This document shows positions 6,178-11,304 of a DNA stretch of 11,304 bases, piece after piece. Under the pieces are notes generated by a model, which saw only the letters and a list, made by a program, of their open reading frames with translations, had not been told where the DNA came from and ran no database searches. Source of the DNA: JANNHK01 sp034408875 (lineage in GTDB: Bacteria > Actinomycetota > Acidimicrobiia > IMCC26256 > PALSA-610); NCBI GenBank assembly GCA_034408875.1, contig JAWXCJ010000140.1:1-11304 (forward strand). Direction: 5' to 3'. The translations under genes were made by a program, and so were the position numbers. Position 1 is the stretch's first letter. Each line of letters starts with the position of its first letter.

Positions 6178-6184
6178 GAAGTTC

Positions 6185-7282
6185 GTGACCCGCACTTGCG
6201 TACCGCTGATCGATCCGTTCGAGCGGCGCGTGAAAGACCTGCGGATCTCCATCACCGACCGCTGCAACTTCCGCTGTACCTACTGCATGCCCGAAGAGGG
6301 CATGCGCTGGCTGCCCCGCGAGGAACTCCTCACCTACGAGGAGATCGCCCGCGTCGCCCAGGTGTGTGTCGAGCGCTACGGCTTCGAGGCCATCCGCCTG
6401 ACCGGGGGAGAGCCGTTGGTCCGGGCCCACATCACCCGCCTCATCGAAATGCTGGCTCCTCTCGGGAGACGACAGCTCAGCTCGGCGAATTCGGCGGAAT
6501 CTGCGGGGCCCGGCGATGGAGAGCGGAGCGTGGAGTCGACCCATGAGTATGTCGATCTTGCCCTCACGACCAACGGGGCCAAGCTGGGCGAGATGGCCCA
6601 CGACCTGCGAGAAGCGGGTTTGCGCCGGGTCAACGTCTCGCTCGATTCGTTGCGCCGGGAGACGTTTCTCGCCCTGACCCGCCGCGACGAACTCGACCGG
6701 GTCCTCGCCGGTATCGACGCCGCCCTCGACGCCGGTCTGGCCCCGGTCAAGGTGAATGCCGTCGTGATGCGGGGCGTCAACGACACCGAGATCGTCGACC
6801 TCGCCCGCTACGGACGCGACAAGGGCGTCGGGATGCGCTTCATCGAGTTCATGCCCCTCGACGCCCAGGACGCCTGGAGCCGGGCCCAGGTGGTGCCGTC
6901 GGACGAGATCATCGAGCGCATCGACGCCGTGTTCCCGCTCGAGCAGATCTCCGACGACACCGTCGACCCCGCCGCGCGTTATGTCTACCGGGACGGTGTG
7001 GGCGACGTCGGCGTGATCTCCAGTGTCACCGAACCCTTCTGCGACAACTGCGATCGGGTCCGCATCACGGCCGAAGGACAGTTCCGGACCTGCCTGTTCG
7101 CACTCGAGGAGTTCGACCTGCGGGCCGAGTTGCGCGCGCCGGGTGGGCTCGACGCCGCCGACCTCGACGATCGGCTCGCGGCGGCGATCGCGGGTGCCGT
7201 GGGTACGAAGTGGGCGGGTCACCGCATCGGCGAGGCCGATTTCGTGCGCCCCGGCCGGTCAATGAGCCAGATCGGCGGCTGA
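6185..7282 (+). CDS. moaA: GTP 3',8-cyclase (radical SAM)
   Basis: Radical-SAM enzyme that, with MoaC, turns GTP into cyclic pyranopterin monophosphate, the first step of molybdenum-cofactor synthesis. The first [4Fe-4S] cluster motif is C27-x3-C31-x2-C34 (CNFRCTYC); the SAM-binding TGGEP lies at 73-77. The second cluster cysteines are C286, C289 and about C303 within CDNCDRVRITAEGQFRTCLF, and the functional Gly-Gly C-terminus (SQIGG) is present. At 365 residues it is slightly long because of about 25 extra residues near 95-120 (between LIEMLAPLG and VDLALTTNG), a Ser/Gly/Glu-rich stretch with AGA, CGA and AAT codons unusual for the gene. The GTG at 6185 gives the family N-terminus (LIDPFERRVKDLRISITDRC follows); an open frame reaches back to 5909 but its translation is not protein-like. 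moaC follows 61 nt later. Confidence 0.95.
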   Translation: MTRTCVPLIDPFERRVKDLRISITDRCNFRCTYCMPEEGMRWLPREELLTYEEIARVAQVCVERYGFEAIRLTGGEPLVRAHITRLIEMLAPLGRRQLSSANSAESAGPGDGERSVESTHEYVDLALTTNGAKLGEMAHDLREAGLRRVNVSLDSLRRETFLALTRRDELDRVLAGIDAALDAGLAPVKVNAVVMRGVNDTEIVDLARYGRDKGVGMRFIEFMPLDAQDAWSRAQVVPSDEIIERIDAVFPLEQISDDTVDPAARYVYRDGVGDVGVISSVTEPFCDNCDRVRITAEGQFRTCLFALEEFDLRAELRAPGGLDAADLDDRLAAAIAGAVGTKWAGHRIGEADFVRPGRSMSQIGG

Positions 7283-7329
7283 CGGCCGAAGCCGGGGAGC
7301 GTCCCGGACGTGACCTGCCGAAACGCACG

Positions 7330-7335
7330 TACACT
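7330..7335 (+). promoter_or_regulatory. Candidate -10 box for leaderless moaC transcript
   Basis: TACACT (TAnnnT) ends 8 nt before the moaC ATG at 7344; the interval TGCCCGCC has no ribosome-binding purines. A start about 7 nt downstream would give a leader of 0-2 nt. Confidence 0.45.
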
Positions 7336-7343
7336 TGCCCGCC

Positions 7344-7844
7344 ATGGCTTCTGAGTTCACACACCTCGACCCGCTCGGACGGGCCCGCATGGTCGACGTG
7401 ACGGCCAAGGAGCCGACGCACCGGCGGGCGGTGGCGCGCTGCCGGGTGCACATGGAAGCCGACACGACCTCGAAGATCGCGTCGGGAGCGATCACCAAGG
7501 GCGACGTGCTCGCAGTGGCGCGAGTTGCGGGCATCCAGGCCGCAAAGCAGACACCGAATCTACTGCCGTTGTGCCACCCGCTGTTGGTCGGCTCGGTGCT
7601 CGTGAACTTCCGTATCGAAGATACCTACGTCGAAGTCGAGTCGAACGTCGACACGGTCGACCGCACCGGTGTCGAGATGGAAGCGCTGACCGCGTGCGCA
7701 ATCGCCGCGCTCACGATTTACGACATGTGCAAGTCGATCGACAAGTCGATGACGATCGGTGATCTCACGCTGTGGGAAAAAACCGGTGGTCGCTCGGGCA
7801 CCTACCGCCGCAAAGGCGAAGACGGCGACCGCTTCGGTCTCTGA
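7344..7844 (+). CDS. moaC: Cyclic pyranopterin monophosphate synthase
   Basis: A 166-residue cytoplasmic enzyme that converts the MoaA product 3',8-cyclo-GTP to cyclic pyranopterin monophosphate. The near-complete family pattern is visible: FTHLDPLGRARMVDV at the N-terminus, KIASGAITKGDVLAVARVAGIQAAK, TPNLLPLCHPL (conserved His), VEMEALTACAIAALTIYDMCKSIDK with the catalytic DMCK Asp and Lys, and IGDLTLWEKTGGRSG. The C-terminal KTGG(R/K)SG is canonical. The ATG at 7344 was chosen over an in-frame TTG at 7335 because it gives the usual length and fits the TACACT box. It acts directly after MoaA, 61 nt upstream, so the two are a functional pair; each may also have its own leaderless promoter. 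Confidence 0.95.
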   Translation: MASEFTHLDPLGRARMVDVTAKEPTHRRAVARCRVHMEADTTSKIASGAITKGDVLAVARVAGIQAAKQTPNLLPLCHPLLVGSVLVNFRIEDTYVEVESNVDTVDRTGVEMEALTACAIAALTIYDMCKSIDKSMTIGDLTLWEKTGGRSGTYRRKGEDGDRFGL

Positions 7845-8019
7845 GCGGTTCTTGACGCGCTGACCAGGGTGTTCGCGTGCAACGTCCGTTTCGCGGCGCG
7901 CCAGTTTGGCGACCGCGGCAGGACGCGCCAACATGGAACGTTCCCCGGTAATCCACCACATGGATACCGCGCGTTGTTACCGTCGTCGGACGCAGATTGG
8001 TGGTCGAGAGGTCTTGCAC

Positions 8020-8475
8020 TTGGTGGTGTTGCTGATCCTCGCGGGACTGTGGGCCGTGGTGCTGTTGCCGCCGCTCCTTCGCTCCCGCACTGAGCGCTCG
8101 GGTGACTCGATCGGTGATTTCACCAACCGCCTCGACGTGTTGAGCCGCACGAACGGCGCCGTCGGTACGCCGGAACGCGCCGGACTCCCACCGATCGGTT
8201 CCGCGGCGAAGCGCCGGCGCGACGTGCTGCGGGTGCTCTTCGGCGGTGTGACCGTCACGTTGTTGCTCGCGTTCGTCACGGGCGCGACCGTGTTCTGGGG
8301 GTTGCAGATCATCGCCGACGTGCTGCTCGGCGCGTACCTCCTGGCATGGGCGTATGTGCGTTCCTCGTATGCAGAACGCATCGCGAAGCTGCGCTACCTG
8401 CCCCAGTACGAGTACGAGTACGAGTACGAGACGGCGGCGCCGGAGTTCGCGCTGCGGCGCGCGGGTTCGTCGTAA
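8020..8475 (+). CDS. glpR: GlpR/SepX-like membrane protein (divisome receptor candidate)
   Basis: About 151 residues: an N-terminal helix (VVLLILAGLWAVVLLPPLL), a polar cytoplasmic linker with SGDSIGDFTNRLDVLSR, two further helices at about residues 73-92 and 95-113, and a tail containing YEYEYEYE. A first helix ending in VVLLPPLLRSR, followed by an S(I/V)GDF motif and a C-terminal helix pair, is the pattern of actinobacterial GlpR/SepX proteins. GlpR is the membrane receptor of MoeA-like Glp in Corynebacterium; SepX is a Streptomyces division protein. Position downstream of galU-moeA agrees. The start is uncertain: TTG at 8020 has GAGAGG eight bases upstream, TTG at 8014 is too close to it, and ATG at 7960 or 7933 would add unlikely basic residues. 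The translin gene begins 3 nt after the stop. The function is inferred from architecture and synteny only. Confidence 0.65.
   Translation: MVVLLILAGLWAVVLLPPLLRSRTERSGDSIGDFTNRLDVLSRTNGAVGTPERAGLPPIGSAAKRRRDVLRVLFGGVTVTLLLAFVTGATVFWGLQIIADVLLGAYLLAWAYVRSSYAERIAKLRYLPQYEYEYEYETAAPEFALRRAGSS
8407..8430 (+). repeat. Hexanucleotide repeat (TACGAG)x4
   Basis: Four perfect TACGAG copies encode Tyr-Glu four times in the tail of the GlpR-like protein. Slippage would add or remove Tyr-Glu pairs without a frameshift. Confidence 0.9.
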
Positions 8476-8478
8476 CGC

Positions 8479-9117
8479 GTGGATCGCGCCTCGGAAATCG
8501 CGGCGCTCGGCGTGCGAGCACGGAACGCGTTCGAAGAGAAGCACGGTGCGCGCGAGATCACGATCGCCGCGTCGCGCAAAGCGATCCAAGCCTGTGCCGC
8601 GTCGATTCGCGCGACGCACCGCGGCGAGTTCGACTCCGCCGAAACGCTCGCGAGCGAAGCGCGTTCCCACGTTGCCGAAGCCGACAGCGCCTTGGTGAAC
8701 CAACCCGACGTGCGCAACAACGGTCCGCTCCACGACGCACGAAAGGAACTCGCAGAAGCGTGGCTCACGCTCGCGCTCGTGCGCGACGACCCGCTCCCGA
8801 CGCCCGAAGACCTCGGCATCGACATCGCCGCGTACTGCAACGGACTCGCCGAGGCCGCCAGCGAGCTGCGGCGCCAGCTCCTCGACCAGCTCCGCGCCGG
8901 CGCCATGGCCCGCGCCGAGCGGCTCATGGGCGCAATGGACGAGGTCTACTCGCTGCTCGTCACCATCGACTACCCCGACGGCGTCACCGGCGGCCTGCGC
9001 CGCACGACCGATGCGTTGCGGGCCGTGCTCGAACGCACCCGCGGCGACCTCACCACCGCCATGGTCGGCGCCCGGCTGCAGTCGGCGATCGAAGCCGCGA
9101 GCGCCCGTTTGGTGTGA
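8479..9117 (+). CDS. Translin-family protein
   Basis: A 212-residue, almost wholly alpha-helical protein of the translin/TRAX family. In eukaryotes translin and TRAX form an octameric RNA- and ssDNA-binding complex (C3PO) with RNase activity; archaeal members exist, and bacterial ones are uncommon. Visible family segments: the Arg-rich helix ASRKAIQACAASIRATHRGEF (about 31-51; RATHRGE is typical), ARKELAEAW (87-95), LPTPEDLGID with YCNGLAEAASELRR (106-132), and ERLMGAMDEVY plus IDYPDGVTGGLRR (147-175), then ERTRGDL. Acidic residues in the second and later helices could form a TRAX-like nuclease site, but I cannot confirm this. The GTG start at 8479 lies 3 nt after the glpR-like stop, so the two are probably co-transcribed; no strong Shine-Dalgarno is seen. 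Confidence 0.85.
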   Translation: MDRASEIAALGVRARNAFEEKHGAREITIAASRKAIQACAASIRATHRGEFDSAETLASEARSHVAEADSALVNQPDVRNNGPLHDARKELAEAWLTLALVRDDPLPTPEDLGIDIAAYCNGLAEAASELRRQLLDQLRAGAMARAERLMGAMDEVYSLLVTIDYPDGVTGGLRRTTDALRAVLERTRGDLTTAMVGARLQSAIEAASARLV

Positions 9118-9196
9118 CGCACGCGTACGATCGCGGCGTGCGCCCGGTCATGCTCGTGGCCGTAGTCCATCCCGTGCTGGTTTGGAGAGGGTGCCC

Positions 9197-9304
9197 GTGC
9201 GTTCGGAAACGACGGAGCTTCCCGGCGGGCGGGTGCTGTCGTGGTCTGAGCTCGGCGCGGAAGCGTCGGAAAACGTCCTCGTGCATGATCACGGCACCGG
9301 ATGA
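9197..9304 (+). pseudogene. Alpha/beta-hydrolase N-terminal remnant
   Basis: A 35-codon frame starting with GTG at 9197, six bases after a strong GGAGAGG ribosome site. It reads TTELPGGRVLSWSELG, then VLVHDHGTG before a TGA. This resembles the opening strands and oxyanion-hole HGTP region of alpha/beta hydrolases (typically LPDGRxLxYxExG ... VLxxHGTPG). Nothing hydrolase-like follows in any frame, so it is a truncated remnant if the match is real. It overlaps the start of the next remnant, suggesting that a deletion joined two genes. The match is short, so this is tentative. Confidence 0.35.
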
Positions 9305-9575
9305 CCAAGCCCAGCTTGGCTGGCGACCCGCCGACCGGCCCGCGCGCCTACGACTCGTGGCCGACGCCTACGGACTGGACCGGGACGGCCGGGCAGAGCT
9401 GCTCACCGCCATGAACGACGCCATCGCCCGTATCGAGGCAGCCGCCCGGCGCGCGGTCGACGCCGGTGACCCGAACGCCGTCGCGATGTGGACCCGGACC
9501 GGTGGCCGCGAGCGCTACGACCGCCGGCGTCGCTGGTGGGCCAACTACGACCAGTTCGCCGCCGTCCTCCACTGA
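9285..9575 (+). pseudogene. Phosphotransferase (APH-type) C-terminal fragment
   Basis: A 96-codon frame resembling the last quarter of actinobacterial aminoglycoside/choline-kinase-like phosphotransferases: LGWRPADRPARLRLVADAYGLD, then an amphipathic helix with IARIEAAARRAVDAGDPNAVAMW and a closing RRRWWANYDQFAAVL. The kinase core, with the HGD catalytic loop and the DWE/DxD metal motif, is absent, and the upstream sequence does not encode it in any frame. An ATG at 9285 opens the fragment without a ribosome site. It is best read as a 5'-truncated pseudogene ending 23 nt before the convergent hipA stop. Expression as a small stand-alone protein cannot be ruled out. Confidence 0.55.
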
Positions 9576-9598
9576 CGGCCATCCCTCGCCCGGCCAGC

Positions 9599-10903
9599 TC
9601 AGTGCAGCGGCTTCGACCAAAGGTCGATGTCTGACGCGACGCTTTGCCCAACGTCGGCGGGTACGCCGGCATCCTGCGCGTGCCGGGGCCACTCATCGAC
9701 TGCGTCGAGTACCTGCTCGATGATGCGCGTTGCACCGGGCACCGCGAAGCGATCGGCGACAGTGTCGATATCGTCTCGATCGATCGCCGCGCGCACGCCG
9801 TTGACGGCCATCAGATGTTCGTGTGTCCACTCGCTGCGCGGCGCGAACGCATGGGTTACGTCGTACGCGGGCGACAGCTGCCACTCGCCGCCCTCGGGCA
9901 AGACGAATGCAAAGTTCTTGGAGTGATCGTCACAGTTGGCTGCGGCAACGTTGAAGACCATTCGGCGGAAGGCATCCGCACGGGAGTCAGCGCCGAGACC
10001 GAGCTGCTCGACCTGCAGGAAGAGTTGTGCGTAGTCGTGTACGCCGATCTGCTTGAAGTCGAGGTGGGCAAGAGCGCACAACGACTGCACGTGAATCTTC
10101 TCTCCGTCCGCCGTTCGGTCGAAGCGCCGCGTCATGAAGTGCGCGCGGCCCCCCTCTTCCAGCAGGCGGCACTCGGCCATCTCGATGCCCGCGGCCGCCG
10201 CCATCTTCGAGTACGCGTACTCGATCCGGCCGAAGTGACCCGACCCGCCGAGGTCGAGATCAGCACCGACACCATCCAGTTTCAAGAGCCACGGTTCGAA
10301 GCCCGCGTCGGCGGGCACTTGACCAGATCGCAGTTCGCCGTTCACGGGATTGAGCGCGACGACCGCCTTGGCTCGGGCGCCACCCGCTGACGTCCCGACG
10401 GCGATGAGGCGCTTGATTGCGTCTGTCGCCCGCGACTCGCCGGTGATCTCGCCCGCAAGCGCACTGCGTGCCGCAACAACAAGCTCCGACAAATGGATCG
10501 CTGTCGACTTCCGCGTGCGCGGTCCGCGCCCCGGACGGAACTCCAATGCGCCGATACCGCGGTTGCCGAGATAGGCGAGGCGGTCGAGTGGCGTGATGTC
10601 TTCGGGCCGCACACCCTCGTTGGCGAGATAGGCGGTGGTGAGCGCGTTGCCGAAGTCGTCGGGGAGTGAATCCGCGAGCATCGCCGGAAGGCGGTGGTAC
10701 GTGAGCGGCGGAAGGTTCGGGAAGACGAAGCGTTGCGGCCGACCGTCGACCGGCATTGTGGTCGGCGCGAGCTGCACGCCGCTCGCCGACCACCTCGGCT
10801 CGTACTCGAAGACGTAGAAGCCCGAGCTTGGATCGACGGCGACGGCCCCGACTCGCGCGCCCCAGCATCGGACCTCGATCAGGTCAACGGGTTGGTATGG
10901 CAT
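9599..10903 (-). CDS. hipA: HipA-family serine/threonine kinase toxin
   Basis: A 434-residue toxin kinase of the type II HipBA module. E. coli HipA phosphorylates glutamyl-tRNA synthetase and induces growth arrest; the target here is unknown. Domains: an N-terminal HipA N1 region (about 1-120, including SLPDDFGN at 79-86 and LDRLAYLGNRGIGALEF at 106-122) and the kinase domain. GTSAGGARAKA (170-180) corresponds to the conserved Ser loop that is autophosphorylated in E. coli HipA. Also present are LLKLDG (206-211, ATP-binding Lys), MTRRFDR (257-263), catalytic-loop NCDDHSKNFAF (323-333) and the DFG-like YDVTHAF (347-353). All key residues seem intact, so the toxin is probably functional. The start at 10903 lies 3 nt after the hipB stop, with the antitoxin first, as in classical hipBA operons. 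Confidence 0.93.
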   Translation of the reverse strand: MPYQPVDLIEVRCWGARVGAVAVDPSSGFYVFEYEPRWSASGVQLAPTTMPVDGRPQRFVFPNLPPLTYHRLPAMLADSLPDDFGNALTTAYLANEGVRPEDITPLDRLAYLGNRGIGALEFRPGRGPRTRKSTAIHLSELVVAARSALAGEITGESRATDAIKRLIAVGTSAGGARAKAVVALNPVNGELRSGQVPADAGFEPWLLKLDGVGADLDLGGSGHFGRIEYAYSKMAAAAGIEMAECRLLEEGGRAHFMTRRFDRTADGEKIHVQSLCALAHLDFKQIGVHDYAQLFLQVEQLGLGADSRADAFRRMVFNVAAANCDDHSKNFAFVLPEGGEWQLSPAYDVTHAFAPRSEWTHEHLMAVNGVRAAIDRDDIDTVADRFAVPGATRIIEQVLDAVDEWPRHAQDAGVPADVGQSVASDIDLWSKPLH

Positions 10904-10906
10904 CGC

Positions 10907-11233
10907 TCAGGCACGGTGCTTTCGGCGCGACGCTCGCACCCGGACATCAGCGTTCGAAGCCCGCTGCTTGGCGCGCAGCATCTGCATCGGCGAGATGGTC
11001 ACTTCGGGTGCGAAGCTCGCCAGCCAGTCCGTCCGTCCCAGTGCACGGGCGACGGCGATGAGCGTCTTGAGGGTCGACCCCTTTCCCCGCTCCAGGTTCG
11101 AGAGGGTCGCGAGTGACACGTTCGCCTGGGAGGCGAGCTGGGCCTGGCCGAGGCCGCCGGCGACCCGGGCGGTGCGGACCTGCCGACCGAACTGGGACTC
11201 CCACTCTTCGACCGTCAGGTACTTCCGGTCCAT
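10907..11233 (-). CDS. hipB: HipB-like antitoxin, XRE-family HTH regulator
   Basis: A 108-residue protein with a Cro/C1-type helix-turn-helix at about residues 15-70: FGRQVRTARVAGGLGQAQLASQANVS, then LATLSNLERGKGSTLKTLIAVARALG. The tail is basic, ending RASRRKHRA. It should neutralise HipA and repress the operon. The ATG at 11233 and an adjacent GTG at 11236 are both preceded by GGAGG (9 and 6 bases away), so either may be used. An inverted repeat with GTGTTAGC arms lies just upstream, the likely operator. hipA follows after 3 nt. Confidence 0.9.
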   Translation of the reverse strand: MDRKYLTVEEWESQFGRQVRTARVAGGLGQAQLASQANVSLATLSNLERGKGSTLKTLIAVARALGRTDWLASFAPEVTISPMQMLRAKQRASNADVRVRASRRKHRA

Positions 11234-11247
11234 CACTGGAATCCTCC

Positions 11248-11275
11248 GTGTTAGCGCCGCAGAAGCGGCTAACAC
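11248..11275. promoter_or_regulatory. Inverted-repeat operator for hipBA
   Basis: Perfect 8-bp arms, GTGTTAGC (11248-11255) and GCTAACAC (11268-11275), are separated by 12 nt and extended by an inner CGC/GCG pairing. The element sits immediately upstream of the hipB ribosome site. A third related half-site, GTGTTAAC, is at 11288-11295. This arrangement fits autoregulation by dimeric HipB. Confidence 0.7.
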
Positions 11276-11277
11276 GT

Positions 11278-11283
11278 AGATTA
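11278..11283 (-). promoter_or_regulatory. Candidate -10 box of hipBA promoter
   Basis: TAATCT on the minus strand lies between the paired operator arms and the third half-site, so repressor bound at either would block the promoter. The predicted start near 11271 gives a leader of about 35 nt containing GGAGG. No clear -35 is seen. Confidence 0.45.
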
Positions 11284-11287
11284 CTAG

Positions 11288-11295
11288 GTGTTAAC
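11288..11295. promoter_or_regulatory. Third hipBA operator half-site
   Basis: GTGTTAAC matches the GTGTTAGC operator arm in 7 of 8 positions and contains the palindrome GTTAAC. It lies upstream of the -10 candidate, near where a -35 region would be. Confidence 0.4.
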
Positions 11296-11304
11296 CGGAG
11301 AAAC

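Larger units (their letters stand above)
5541..6184. other. 644-nt gene-poor gap between moeA and moaA
   Basis: No convincing gene lies here. Three overlapping frames are open for 50-110 codons, none with a recognisable domain or a good ribosome site. Codon use is unlike the neighbours: AGA, CTA, AAT and AGT appear in the minus-strand frame 5704-5862. Several inverted repeats are visible: 5570-5595, 5707-5742, GCAGC/GCTGC around 5958-5974, GAGTC/GACTC at 6073-6093 and the set at 6112-6168. I cannot match it to a known riboswitch, intron or insertion sequence by eye. It may be a structured non-coding RNA, an element remnant or regulatory DNA. Confidence 0.6.

Noticed and set aside
6009..6180. 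Group II intron 5' end (GTGCGAC at 6009)
   Set aside because: The heptamer resembles the GUGYG intron start and the following DNA looks structured, but no domain V hairpin, intron-encoded protein or 3' boundary is visible before moaA.
5541..6184. Molybdenum-cofactor riboswitch
   Set aside because: The location is right, but I could not align the conserved core of the Moco RNA motif. A covariance search would decide.
5909..6184. MoaA extension to 5909
   Set aside because: The 92 upstream codons do not resemble protein, and known MoaA proteins begin about 8-20 residues before LIDPF or DPF.
7852..7857. TTGACG as a -35 box for the glpR-like gene
   Set aside because: No TAnnnT hexamer lies 16-18 nt downstream.
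7906..7931. TTGGCG/CGCCAA hairpin after moaC as terminator
   Set aside because: Only 6 bp with a 14-nt loop and no T-tract; not distinguishable from background in GC-rich DNA.

Overview
This is a compact, high-GC window that looks actinobacterial, most likely Acidimicrobiia-like; that lineage call is inferred from gene content and codon use, not from a marker gene. It lies outside rRNA and tRNA loci. I see no CRISPR array and no intact mobile element.

Layout. From the left edge to about 2.6 kb everything is on the minus strand. It holds the N-terminal half of undecaprenyl-diphosphate phosphatase (uppP, running off the window), a short SAF/CpaB-like secreted or membrane-anchored protein, a 5'-methylthioadenosine phosphorylase (mtnP), and a FmdB-family zinc-ribbon protein with a Ser/Asp-rich tail. 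A divergent intergenic region (2595-2765) separates fmdB from plsY. It carries a near-perfect CIRCE operator (the HrcA site) and a tandem 13-bp repeat. From 2.77 to 9.1 kb the plus strand carries plsY, galU and moeA (galU and moeA overlap by 4 nt). A 644-nt gene-poor gap with several inverted repeats follows, then moaA, moaC, a three-helix GlpR/SepX-like membrane protein, and a translin-family protein. Two gene remnants follow at 9.2-9.6 kb: an alpha/beta-hydrolase N-terminus abutting a phosphotransferase C-terminus. The right end is a minus-strand hipBA toxin-antitoxin operon with an inverted-repeat operator upstream of hipB.

How the genes fit together. MoaA and MoaC make cyclic pyranopterin monophosphate and MoeA inserts molybdate, so the centre is a molybdenum-cofactor cluster. 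The order galU - moeA - (moaA, moaC) - glpR also resembles the mycobacterial and corynebacterial galU-glp-rimJ-glpR locus. There the MoeA-like protein Glp and its membrane receptor GlpR act in cell division. The moeA here could therefore serve cofactor synthesis, division, or both. UppP, PlsY and GalU supply envelope precursors.

Regulatory reading. Several genes without a Shine-Dalgarno sequence (mtnP, plsY, moaA, moaC) have a -10-like hexamer ending 7-8 nt before the start codon, which suggests leaderless transcripts. The most notable site is the CIRCE element, placed so that it would repress fmdB (and perhaps mtnP) through HrcA.
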